Positions 26,030 through 34,800 of a DNA stretch of 64,000 bases are shown one piece after another (the first letter of the stretch is position 1; the number at the start of each line of letters is the position of its first letter). Source of the stretch: Huiozyma naganishii CBS 8797 (lineage: Eukaryota > Ascomycota > Saccharomycetes > Saccharomycetales > Saccharomycetaceae); the NCBI RefSeq assembly GCF_000348985.1, contig NC_035928.1:620001-684000 (forward strand), read 5' to 3'. Position numbers and translations under genes: made by a program. The notes under the pieces are model-generated. The model was not told the DNA's origin, did not search any database, and saw only the letters and a program-made list of their open reading frames with translations.

Positions 26030-26803
26030 TCAATTGAAGAAGTCATCCTCGTCGTCCTCGTCGTCCTCGTCGCTGGGGGCCAACTCTCTAGAGTGTTTCC
26101 CTACAAAATTGAGTCTTCTGTGTGGCGTGGCACCGGTATCTTGATCCGTGTGGGCGCGTCTATCGTCTGATCCCGCAATAGCGCCGACTTGGACCATGAG
26201 TCTCTCGAGGTCTGCATCGGATGCGTCGTCACCGCCCAATTCGAGCAATGTCACGATGTTACGGAGCACTTTCCCCTCGTGGTACACGATGAGTGTTGGG
26301 CAGTTGCGGTCTGGGTACCCCTCCACTGCTTTGCTCGCCTCTATCTCTACGAACTTACAGTCCTTGAACCGCCCCGCTGCAGTGACGAACAAACGTTCCA
26401 GGATCCTACTCTGCAGGTTCCCCTGCAACGCAAGGTGCACGAACACGTACACTGGGCCCCCCTCTGCGGTGCCCATACTCGCCTGTGTGACTTGCTCGCT
26501 GTACTCTGGCTTGTTGCAATGGTACACCTCCCCAAAGACGCACTTGGCACGGTCCCTCTGCATCTGTGCAAACCGTTCCCTCCTGTACTGTTCAAAGAAC
26601 TCGTCGTCGGAGTCGGCATCGAGTTCCCTCTGCTGCTGTTGCTGTTGTTTCTGCTTCGCGATGGCCTCGTCGATGGCCTCCTCGAGTTGGTCCTCGGCGG
26701 AGTGTTCTGGACGCTGCGGGATTACACCTTTCTCCCGCAGGATATCGTTCCACTCCGTGTCCTCGGACTCGTCCACTTGCACCTGGAACATGGGCTCGTT
26801 CAT
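26030..26803 (-). CDS. PLP2: Phosducin-like protein, CCT chaperonin co-factor
   Basis: Plp2 binds the TRiC/CCT chaperonin and aids folding of actin and other substrates. It is essential in S. cerevisiae. The 257-residue protein starts NEPMFQVQVDESEDTEWNDIL, a signature of the family. An acidic and glutamine-rich helix follows (KQKQQQQQQREL), and then a thioredoxin-fold domain with CVFGEVYHCNKPEYSEQV, VYVFVHLALQGNLQSRILE and CPTLIVYHEGKVLRNIVTL. It ends in an acidic tail with phenylalanines (EDDEDDFFN). It shares a 118-bp divergent promoter with YOR283W. The position matches YOR281C. Confidence 0.94.
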   Translation of the reverse strand: MNEPMFQVQVDESEDTEWNDILREKGVIPQRPEHSAEDQLEEAIDEAIAKQKQQQQQQRELDADSDDEFFEQYRRERFAQMQRDRAKCVFGEVYHCNKPEYSEQVTQASMGTAEGGPVYVFVHLALQGNLQSRILERLFVTAAGRFKDCKFVEIEASKAVEGYPDRNCPTLIVYHEGKVLRNIVTLLELGGDDASDADLERLMVQVGAIAGSDDRRAHTDQDTGATPHRRLNFVGKHSRELAPSDEDDEDDEDDFFN

Positions 26804-26921
26804 CCTTGCCGTGCTGTTCTCATGGTACTGCTACTCAATCGTCGATAACGTTTAAAGAATTGAATCTCTTCAACGTCTCGACACCCACTACACAGCAGAG
26901 CAAGACAGGAAGGTCAACGCG

Positions 26922-27626
26922 ATGACGAGAGCTAGGGAGACAGGGTACACGAGCAATGAGGACGACAATGTTGTGCGGGTGTTCCTCGTTCGGCACGGCC
27001 AGACGGACCACAACGTGAAGAAGATCCTGCAGGGACACAGGGACATCCCACTGAACGTTGACGGAGTGAAGCAGTCGCACTCTCTCGGGGAGTACTTGCA
27101 GTCCCGTGGGGTCCACTTCGACCGGGTCTACTCCAGTGACTTGACACGGTGTCGTGAGACCACTGCGGAACTGCTGCTTCCCGTGGACGACGCACCAGCA
27201 CCACCGGTGAAGTACGACGCAAGGCTCAGGGAGCGTGACATGGGGGTCATTGAAGGGATGCACCTCGCCGAGGCGGAACGGTACGCCGCTAAGCACGGCG
27301 GCGGGTCCTTCAGGGACTTTGGTGAACCCGCTGACCAGTTCATGGCCCGTCTACGTGCTGGACTCGAAGCTGCTGTAAAGGACGCCTCCGCTCATGGGTG
27401 CAAGAACGTCGCTGTGGTGAGCCACGGTGGGGCCATCCGTGGGTTACTCAAGTGGCTCGTACAGGGGGCCGGTGGTGGTGACTTGCAGCAAGTGATTGTG
27501 TTCAACACGAGCGTCACGGTCGTCGACTACACGAAACACGACGGCCAGTACACCGTGCGCACCGTGGGGAACACTGCACACTTGGGCGATGGAGAGTTTG
27601 TGGTCAGTGACTTGAAGCTCCGTTGA
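26922..27626 (+). CDS. Broad-specificity phosphatase of the histidine phosphatase superfamily (YOR283W ortholog)
   Basis: The 234-residue protein carries the RHG motif in FLVRHGQTDHNVKKILQGH (about residues 27-45), with the catalytic histidine accepting the phosphate. Further blocks are YSSDLTRCRETTAELL, RLRERDMGVIEGM and VVSHGGAIRGLLKWL, which supply the second His. It is phosphoglycerate-mutase-like. The S. cerevisiae ortholog YOR283W has phosphatase rather than mutase activity. The in vivo substrate is not clear. The start at 26922 follows PLP2 divergently. Confidence 0.9.
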   Translation: MTRARETGYTSNEDDNVVRVFLVRHGQTDHNVKKILQGHRDIPLNVDGVKQSHSLGEYLQSRGVHFDRVYSSDLTRCRETTAELLLPVDDAPAPPVKYDARLRERDMGVIEGMHLAEAERYAAKHGGGSFRDFGEPADQFMARLRAGLEAAVKDASAHGCKNVAVVSHGGAIRGLLKWLVQGAGGGDLQQVIVFNTSVTVVDYTKHDGQYTVRTVGNTAHLGDGEFVVSDLKLR

Positions 27627-27822
27627 GCAGACGTGCTGCTGGTCAAGGGTACCGGTAGGGGTCCGCTTAGTCATCGACCCCCGCAGCGTCACCCGAACAC
27701 GGTACGACCAGCCGTATATAAGGCGGAGGGTGTTCCCGTGATGTATCAGATGGAGATGGCCACCGGTTGGGTACCGCTTTGGATGGTCTATTCGATCTCT
27801 TCAGGGACCCAATTGGATACAG

Positions 27823-28290
27823 ATGGCTGGTCAAAGTGGGTTTTGGAAGAGTGTGAGTGACGCTTGGAACGGTGTTCCAGTTGCAGGTGGTGACGATGGT
27901 AGTAGAAGTGGTGATGATGGTGGTAGCGGGGCGCCGCTGCCCGAGGTGGACTTCGATGCGGTGTGCCAGAGTGTGCGGGACGGGTCTGCTGTGATCGTGG
28001 ACGTGAGGGAGCCCGCAGAGTATTCCGTCGTGAGCATTCCCGGGTCCCTCAACGTGCCCTACACATCGCACCCGGACGCGATGGCATTGCAACCACACGA
28101 GTTTGAGCAGATCCTGGGCGTCACGAAGCCACCAACGGAGGGGAGACGCCTGGTGTTCATGTGTGCCTCGGGGATGCGTGCCAATAGGGCCGCGAGAGTC
28201 GCCAAGAGTGCTGGGTACAGCGATGTGGCCGTGTACAAGGGGTCCATGAACGACTGGGTGTCCCGTGGAGGCAACAAGATGAAGTTGTAG
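27823..28290 (+). CDS. RDL1: Thiosulfate sulfurtransferase (rhodanese) Rdl1
   Basis: This single-domain rhodanese of 155 residues transfers sulfane sulfur through the cysteine in the loop FMCASGMRANRAA (Cys about residue 113). The DVREPAEYSVVSIPGSLNVPY block is typical. A Gly/Ser/Asp-rich N-terminal stretch (GGDDGSRSGDDGGSG) precedes the domain and is of low complexity. There is no obvious targeting signal, in contrast to the tandem paralog RDL2 140 bp downstream. The pair keeps the order YOR285W-YOR286W. The expected intervening HUA2 upstream is absent: the gap from YOR283W is under 200 bp. Confidence 0.93.
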   Translation: MAGQSGFWKSVSDAWNGVPVAGGDDGSRSGDDGGSGAPLPEVDFDAVCQSVRDGSAVIVDVREPAEYSVVSIPGSLNVPYTSHPDAMALQPHEFEQILGVTKPPTEGRRLVFMCASGMRANRAARVAKSAGYSDVAVYKGSMNDWVSRGGNKMKL

Positions 28291-28430
28291 AGCCGTGGGA
28301 AGGTGAACCTGGTGCCACACCGTCTCTTATGTACTGGGTCTCTCTGTTTAAATATATATAACAAGACGGATTGAAGTAACGACCACAAGCCACAGAGATT
28401 CATCTAGAGACACAAGCAGCTGTGCAAGCA

Positions 28431-28886
28431 ATGTGGAGGTCCTGTGTGAGTGTTGGTCGTGCGGCCCTTGTGGGTCCCCACCGTCGGTGGTTGTTTCAGT
28501 CCAGGGCGGTCCTTGCCGCAAAAGTGTACACTTTCGAGGACGTGCGGCGGCTTGTTCAGCAACCTGCCCCGGGGAGGTTGCTCGTTGATGTGCGGGAGCC
28601 AGAGGAGGTCCAAGAGAATGCGCTGCCCGGTGCGGTGAACATCCCTTTGAAAAGTTCCCCCGGTGCGTTGGGTCTCTCTGCGGAGGAGTTCCGCGACGTG
28701 TTCCACTTCGATAAACCACCACTCGATAGCGAACTCGTGTTCCTTTGTGCTAGGGGGGTCAGGGCCCAGACTGCGGAGGAACTTGCTAGATCGTATGGGT
28801 ACGAGCATACGGGTGTGTACCCTGGTTCCATCGCAGAGTGGATCAAGAGAGGCGGCGAGACCGTCAAGAAACAGACCAAAGCTTGA
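28431..28886 (+). CDS. RDL2: Mitochondrial thiosulfate sulfurtransferase (rhodanese) Rdl2
   Basis: This 151-residue rhodanese has a positively charged presequence (MWRSCVSVGRAALVGPHRRW) suited to mitochondrial import. The domain reads YTFEDVRRLVQQ, LLVDVREPEEVQENALPGAV and the active loop FLCARGVRAQTAEEL (Cys about residue 106). It ends YPGSIAEWIKRGGETVKK. It is a tandem duplicate of RDL1 that specialised by gaining or keeping the targeting sequence. The ATG at 28431 is used; a GTG three codons upstream is not needed. Also named AIM42 in S. cerevisiae. Confidence 0.93.
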   Translation: MWRSCVSVGRAALVGPHRRWLFQSRAVLAAKVYTFEDVRRLVQQPAPGRLLVDVREPEEVQENALPGAVNIPLKSSPGALGLSAEEFRDVFHFDKPPLDSELVFLCARGVRAQTAEELARSYGYEHTGVYPGSIAEWIKRGGETVKKQTKA

Positions 28887-28955
28887 TGAGGCAGACCTGT
28901 GATGCCACTTCCTGTAAATACGTAAGTACATGCAACAACTACTCAACTTCTAATA

Positions 28956-29792
28956 CTACTTAGTACGTGGGGAATACTTATGGGACTTTGGCTGCCTAGA
29001 CGTCGCCGGCGTGCCCTCCAATTCTCTAAACTCCCTGCCCAGCTGCTTCTTCCGCTTCCTGGCCATCGCCCGCTCACGTTGCTTCGCACCCATGTGCTCG
29101 TACTTCCACTTCTGCACGACCTTGCGCCGTTCGCTCTTCTTCAGGTGGAACCGCGTACGGTTCCCCTTGTTCATCTCGCCCTCGTACTCCCGCACGATCT
29201 TCTGCTCGAGGTCCCTGTTCTGCACGGACTGTAACCGCGACTTCATGCTCCGCAGTTGCTCCTCTGCGGCAGAGACGTCCCCCTCGCTGAGCAACCCACG
29301 ACGCCTCGGGTCCCGCAGCAACTGTTCCAACTCTGATATCTCGCTCGCTCGGTACTCGTCCAAGAAGGCGTACCGCCGCCTCACAACGGCCTCATCCTCA
29401 ACTCCACCGGTAGCTTTACTGAACCGAATGTCCTCATACAGCCCGCCGCCGCTCCCACCGCCTCCTGGGCCACTACTCGTCCGTACTCGCGGCGTCGAGG
29501 GCAACCCGGGGATCTCACGCACCCGCCGCACCCGCCGCTTCGACGAGTGCTCCCTCGGTGCGTGTTTGTGTCTGTGGGAGTCGTCCCTCTCGTCCTCCTC
29601 AAAGAACGCTTCGTCTTCAGACTCTGAACTGCTCTCCTCGCAATGCCCTTGTGTCTTCTTCTTATGGCCTTGTGTCTTCTTCTTGTGGTCTGTCCTCTCC
29701 CTCTGGTCGTCCCGCTCCATGATCTGCTCCGCACGCTTCAACGCCCCGAAGGACAGCGTACTCAGCTCGTCGTCGTCCTCGTGCACAGCCAT
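28956..29792 (-). CDS. RRP36: 90S pre-ribosome component Rrp36
   Basis: Rrp36 acts in early cleavages of pre-rRNA on the way to 18S rRNA in the nucleolus. The 278-residue protein is highly charged. The N-terminal ELSTLSFGALKRAEQIMERD is characteristic, the middle is Ser/Glu-rich and disordered, and the conserved C-terminal domain reads RYAFLDEYRASEISELEQLL, MKSRLQSVQNRDLEQKI and RTRFHLKKSERRKVVQKWKY. It contains a perfect-type heptapeptide duplication (KKKTQGH twice) coded by a 21-bp tandem repeat at 29647-29688. Two PAC sites lie just upstream. It occupies the YOR287C position. Confidence 0.93.
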   Translation of the reverse strand: MAVHEDDDELSTLSFGALKRAEQIMERDDQRERTDHKKKTQGHKKKTQGHCEESSSESEDEAFFEEDERDDSHRHKHAPREHSSKRRVRRVREIPGLPSTPRVRTSSGPGGGGSGGGLYEDIRFSKATGGVEDEAVVRRRYAFLDEYRASEISELEQLLRDPRRRGLLSEGDVSAAEEQLRSMKSRLQSVQNRDLEQKIVREYEGEMNKGNRTRFHLKKSERRKVVQKWKYEHMGAKQRERAMARKRKKQLGREFRELEGTPATSRQPKSHKYSPRTK

Positions 29793-29812
29793 CGACCGGG
29801 TGTTCTGCAGCT

Positions 29813-29880
29813 GCGATGAGATGCGATGCGATGCGATGAGTTGGTCACCGTCTGTAGTTTCTATTACTGTAAAATTTTAC
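29813..29880 (-). promoter_or_regulatory. RRP36 promoter: two PAC sites and an RRPE-like palindrome
   Basis: GCGATGAG occurs at 29813-29820 and 29833-29840, with GCGATGC units between. GTAAAATTTTAC at 29869-29880 is an RRPE-like palindrome. All lie within the 121-bp gap between RRP36 and MPD1, so this is a very compact ribosome-biogenesis promoter. Confidence 0.75.
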
Positions 29881-29913
29881 ATAGTGACGAAGAGAGACCC
29901 ACGGCGTTTGGGG

Positions 29914-30918
29914 CTACAACTCGTCGTGTACGGCTGGTCTCTTGGCCTTCGGGCGTCCCCTGTCCTTGGGTGCCTCCCTGAGTTTGTCCAGCCACCGTTG
30001 GCGGTCGCTCAGGGGCCCCTCCTGGGGCAAAATGCCGTCGAATTGGTCCCTGATGAACTGTGCAACGAGTGGTTTCGTCAGAGGTTGCGAGGCTGGGTAC
30101 TCCACAACGGTATCTGTCTCCGGATGGAACGCAAGCAGTATGCTTGTCGTGTAGTTCGAGTCTTGTAACTGCGGAAGGATCTTGTTGTTTAGTTCTTCCA
30201 CCGTGGCAGGGTACAATTGCGGGAACTCAGAGCTGCTGTTGCTGTTACTGGCAATCTGTTTCGTCCACCGACGGTTGTGCACAGCGTAGAAGTCAACTCT
30301 CTCGAGCCAATCGAGTGCCATCGCCTTGTACAGTGGTGGAGACTTCTCGTCTTTGGACAGAAGAAGAATGCAGGGCCGCATACGGTCCCTCAACACAGCA
30401 CCAAACCGTTCCAAACGGCCAGCACGACGCACGTAGTTCTTCAACCGCGCCAGAACGTAGTTCACCATTGCACTGGACCGTCTTGCACCGTTATACACCT
30501 CGTGGACGTGCCGTGACAGCCGCGGGGTCTTGGCCCCGCTGTCTCCCGCGCGGTTCTCACTCGCGTTCCTCGCTAGTGGCACCCGTGGAGGCTTGAACAG
30601 CATCACCGTCGGGTACCCCTCGACGTTGTACTCCCTGCACAGTCCCCTGTTCTTGTTCAAGTCGCAATTGACAGCGGCGACCTGTGCGACCCCAGCAAGC
30701 CGCCGAGCGGCCTTCTCCACGGAGGGCTTCATCCGCTGACAGTGACCACACCAGGGCGCGTAGAACTCGACGAGTGAAGTGTAGTTCGACCCATGGACCA
30801 CTTTATCGAAGTCCTTCGCCGTTAGTTCCACAACATCCCTCGCACCCTCGTAGAAACCAGTACCAACAACCACAGCACACAGAGCAGCAATAATACACCC
30901 CCACAGTCCGCGTAGCAT
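29914..30918 (-). CDS. MPD1: Protein disulfide isomerase family member Mpd1
   Basis: Mpd1 is an ER-lumenal oxidoreductase that helps form and rearrange disulfides in secretory proteins and can partly replace Pdi1. The 334-residue product has a signal peptide (MLRGLWGCIIAALCAVVVG), one thioredoxin domain with the active site APWCGHCQRMKP (about residue 56), a second region without a CXXC, and a C-terminal HDEL retrieval signal. Glycosylation sites NYTS and others are present. The ATG at 30918 makes the signal peptide N-terminal; a GTG ten codons upstream was rejected. It occupies the YOR288C position. Confidence 0.95.
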   Translation of the reverse strand: MLRGLWGCIIAALCAVVVGTGFYEGARDVVELTAKDFDKVVHGSNYTSLVEFYAPWCGHCQRMKPSVEKAARRLAGVAQVAAVNCDLNKNRGLCREYNVEGYPTVMLFKPPRVPLARNASENRAGDSGAKTPRLSRHVHEVYNGARRSSAMVNYVLARLKNYVRRAGRLERFGAVLRDRMRPCILLLSKDEKSPPLYKAMALDWLERVDFYAVHNRRWTKQIASNSNSSSEFPQLYPATVEELNNKILPQLQDSNYTTSILLAFHPETDTVVEYPASQPLTKPLVAQFIRDQFDGILPQEGPLSDRQRWLDKLREAPKDRGRPKAKRPAVHDEL

Positions 30919-31062
30919 CGCTTCGAACTCGTTAATGCGGTCCTCCACAGTCCCTTCAGTGGATCTCGGTGTAGTGGCAAGTGGCGTTTAAAGAAGAAGA
31001 AGATATCAACAACAAGAACTGCTACTACTACTACAAGAATAGGAGCGCAACAGGCAGGTTTG

Positions 31063-31752
31063 ATGGCGGCTGTGCAGGCTTTCTACGCGTTCTACACTCT
31101 GTATGAGAGCTTGAATGGTGGTGTTGGTGACTTGGGTCCGTTCTCTGGGTTGGAGGATGTCGCCAGGAGGGTGTACCTTGAGGAAGGGGCCCTAGCGGTA
31201 TCCGATACGCAGCGGGTATCCCTCTTCATCACTTGGAAGAAGCGGGAACGTCTCAGAGGTTGTATTGGGACGTTTGGGAGGTTGCCGGCGGCTCGGGCAG
31301 TCCAGAGGTACGCTTTAGTGTCCGCCTTGGAGGACTCGAGATTCCCGCCCATCCAGCTCAGGGAACTACCAGAGTTACACTGTACTTGCAACATCCTAGA
31401 CAACTTCACTATAATCTACAGCAAGCAGCAGGACAGTACAGGGGGTCCCCAGGATATATTCGACTGGGATGTAGGGACACACGGTGTGGAACTCAAGTTC
31501 AGGGACCCTTGGTCGCACACGCTCCGCAGCGCAACGTTCCTCCCAGAGGTCATGCTCGAGCAGCATTGGGACAAGCGTGCCACTTTCGAGAACCTCGTAC
31601 AGAAGGCAGGGTGCAGTGACGGGGCTGCCCAGCACATTGTGGACCACTACGAGAAGTACTTCGTCGAAGTCATCCGCTATGAGGGCTACGCCACAGAGAT
31701 CGCGTACCCGGAGTTCATGCGCAAGTGGAGCAACGCCCTCCCAACAGACTGA
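31063..31752 (+). CDS. AMMECR1-domain protein (YOR289W ortholog)
   Basis: The 229-residue protein is an AMMECR1-domain protein, a family conserved from archaea to humans whose biochemical role is not established. The family signature LRGCIGTFGRL (about residues 66-76) is intact. Other blocks are YALVSALEDSRFPPIQLREL, THGVELKFRDPWSHTL and LRSATFLPEVMLEQHWDKR. S. cerevisiae YOR289W is a stress-induced cytosolic and nuclear protein. The next gene in S. cerevisiae, SNF2, is missing here and YPK9 follows after 123 bp. Confidence 0.92.
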   Translation: MAAVQAFYAFYTLYESLNGGVGDLGPFSGLEDVARRVYLEEGALAVSDTQRVSLFITWKKRERLRGCIGTFGRLPAARAVQRYALVSALEDSRFPPIQLRELPELHCTCNILDNFTIIYSKQQDSTGGPQDIFDWDVGTHGVELKFRDPWSHTLRSATFLPEVMLEQHWDKRATFENLVQKAGCSDGAAQHIVDHYEKYFVEVIRYEGYATEIAYPEFMRKWSNALPTD

Positions 31753-31875
31753 CCAAGACACCAGACCACTTGGTTGTGGCTCTTCGTCAGCGCTGTATTA
31801 AACATTGAATTTGAACACAGTCTCGAAGGGTCCCACGAGGATAAGACTAAACAAAGAGGCAACAAGGTGAGACAC

Positions 31876-34800
31876 ATGGCGAGTACACAGGGTACGCCGG
31901 GCCGCAGTGGCGGGAGACGCGCGGGGGGCAGGCAGTCCGTATCGTCCAATTGGACGGCTGGGACAGGAGCCACGCTCACCTCAGGGTTGCTTCTCGATCA
32001 GAACAGTTCGGAACCGTACGCTGGGGCGTCCTTTGAGGCAGTGCCGAGCTCTATCGTGTCGTTTCATCACCCGCACTCTATCCAGTCTAGTGGGTACCTT
32101 ACGGGGGCCGGGGTAGGGGCTGCTGATCAGTCGCACTCGCACTCGCAATCACAATCCCCGTCACAACCACTGATCGAACGACCAGGACTCGCTGGGCCCT
32201 CACAAAGACGATCCTCCTCTAGAAGCTCATCCCGTGTCCCGCAGTTCAGGTTCTTCACGGACAAGCAGATCAGCGACGCAGAGGGTGCAGCGACGCTTGA
32301 ACACACGGACTACAACACCCATTGGGAGGACCGGCCAGCGTACGAAACGGAACGTTTGTTTGGGGTCAACAGTAGCAGCAGAGGTAGCAGTGCATTTGCG
32401 TCCCGTAGGTCATCCCTCTCTCGAATCGGTTCTTATGGGTCCTACGGGTCCCATGGATCTCTGGGGGCAGACAGTTATTTGGGCCACCCGCTCACAAGGC
32501 ACGCAAGAAGAAGTGAGTCTGTGTCAGGTGCTGGTGCTGGTGCTGGTGATGACGTACATTCCAACGCCATTTACCAAACCCGCTCCACGGACTCCTCCGC
32601 AAGTCTCTCCAGATACACGATCACGGACAGGATCCCGAGCGAGATCGAGGACCAGGACAGCGGGATCCTAGACGAGACGTCTTCGGGCCGCAGTAGGTCA
32701 CAGTCCACCGCCAGTGGGTCATCGCGTGACAACGAGGAGGACAACAACGGACACGACGACAATCACAGCCACTACAAGAAGGGCGCGTACCACAACGAGT
32801 TCTTGAAAGCAGAGTACCATGAGAAATTCTACGCCAAGTATGCCGCTACACAAACTTTCCAACGGTTCTATATCACCGAGGAGGACATCGTCATCGGGAT
32901 CGCTGGGTACAGGAACGGGAGGTTGCGTGTCTGGCTATACAACCTCCTGTGCTGGTTCACACTAGGGGTAGCGTATGTCGTGTTCAAGTGGTTCCCAGCC
33001 CGTAAAGTGAAACTAGTAGGGGTTAGGTGCCCCTTGGGGAAGGCAGAGTGGGTCGTGATCGAAAACGAGTTCGGTGAGTTCATCGTAGAACAAGTCGACA
33101 GGAGATGGTACAACAGACCATTGAGCACGGTGCTCATACTTGAAAAATCCGAGCAGGGAGGAGGCGACGGCGTCGGAAACGACGCTCAATCCCTCGATAA
33201 CACAACGCACCACCACTCAAACGACGCAAACCCAAACATGCCCATCCTCGTCTCCTTCCAGTACAGGTATATCACGTTCATCTACTCCCCACTCGAGGAT
33301 ATCTTCAGAACCAATAACAACTGGGCAGACCTCGACTGGCTCAACTTGAACCACGTGCAGCGCGGACTCCCCAGCGTGATCCAGGAGGACAGAATCATAG
33401 CGTTCGACAAAAACCAGATTAACTTGAAGGTAAAAACAACTTCGGAGATTCTCTTCAACGAGGTGCTCCACCCGTTCTACGTGTTCCAAATCTTTTCCAT
33501 TATTCTGTGGAGCTTGGACGAATACTACTACTATGCGGCATGCATCTTCCTCATCTCCGTGCTCTCCATCTCGGAGACACTGATAGAAACGAAGAAGACG
33601 TCTCAAAACCTCTCCGAAATGTCTCACTTCAACTGCGAGGTGCGTGTCTTTAGAGATGAGTTCTGGACAAACGTGAACTCGAGCGAATTAGTTCCGGGGG
33701 ACATTTACGAAGTTTCAGACCCAGCACTCACAGTCCTACCGTGTGACTGTATCCTACTGACCGGGGACTGTATCGTAAACGAGTCCATGCTCACGGGTGA
33801 ATCTGTCCCAGTCCCGAAGGCCCCAGCTACAGAGGACACCATGTTCCAACTCCTGGAAGATTTCCAAAACACGCAAATATCAAGCTTCGTCTCCAAGTCT
33901 TTCCTATTCAACGGTACAAAAATCATTAGAGCAAGGTACCCTCCGGGCCACTCCGCTGCTCTCGCCATGGTCGTGCGAACCGGGTTTTCCACAACAAAGG
34001 GCTCCCTCGTACGGTCAATGGTCTTCCCGAAACCAACAGGATTTAAGTTTTATAGCGACTCATTCAAGTACATTGGTGTCATGGCCATCGTTGCCATGCT
34101 TGGGTTCTCTTTAAGCTGCATCAGGTTTGTGAAAATCGGCTTGGATAAAAGGACAATGATCTTGAGAGCTCTGGATATAATAACTGTTGTCGTACCGCCA
34201 GCGTTGCCAGCAACTCTGACTGTGGGGACAAGCTTCGCCCTGAGCAGATTGAAACGTAAAGGAATATTCTGTATTTCACCAACGAGAGTCAACATTGGTG
34301 GGAAAATCGACGTTATGTGTTTCGACAAAACGGGGACATTGACAGAGGATGGGTTGGACGTCCTGGGTGTGCACCTTTCCGAACCGGGACAACACGGGTT
34401 CAAATTTGGCACCTTGAAATCCGATAGTGTCGACCTCTTTGACAAGTTCTCCTTGAACGACTGTAGCTCGCCGCTGGATGTAAAGTCCAAAAACCTTTTG
34501 ATGTCGCTTTTGACATGCCACTCTTTGCGGCTCGTTGATGGTGAGTTAATAGGTGATCCGTTGGACTTCAAAATGTTCCAATTTACAGGTTGGTCATTCG
34601 AGGAGGACTTTCAAAAACAGAAATTCCATTCATTGTATGAGGAAAGACACGAGGGCGTCATGTTCCCGGAGAACAATGACATCATACCCGCTGTGGTTCA
34701 TCCCAATTCAGACGACCCGGAAAACAAGTTTATTGATAACGACCCGCACAATTTCCTGGGGATCATCAGAAGCTTCGACTTTCTGTCCGAACTGAGAAGA

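Noticed and set aside
31774..31875. N-terminal extension of YPK9 to a TTG
   Set aside because: It starts with a non-ATG codon directly after the YOR289W stop; the ATG at 31876 is a normal start.
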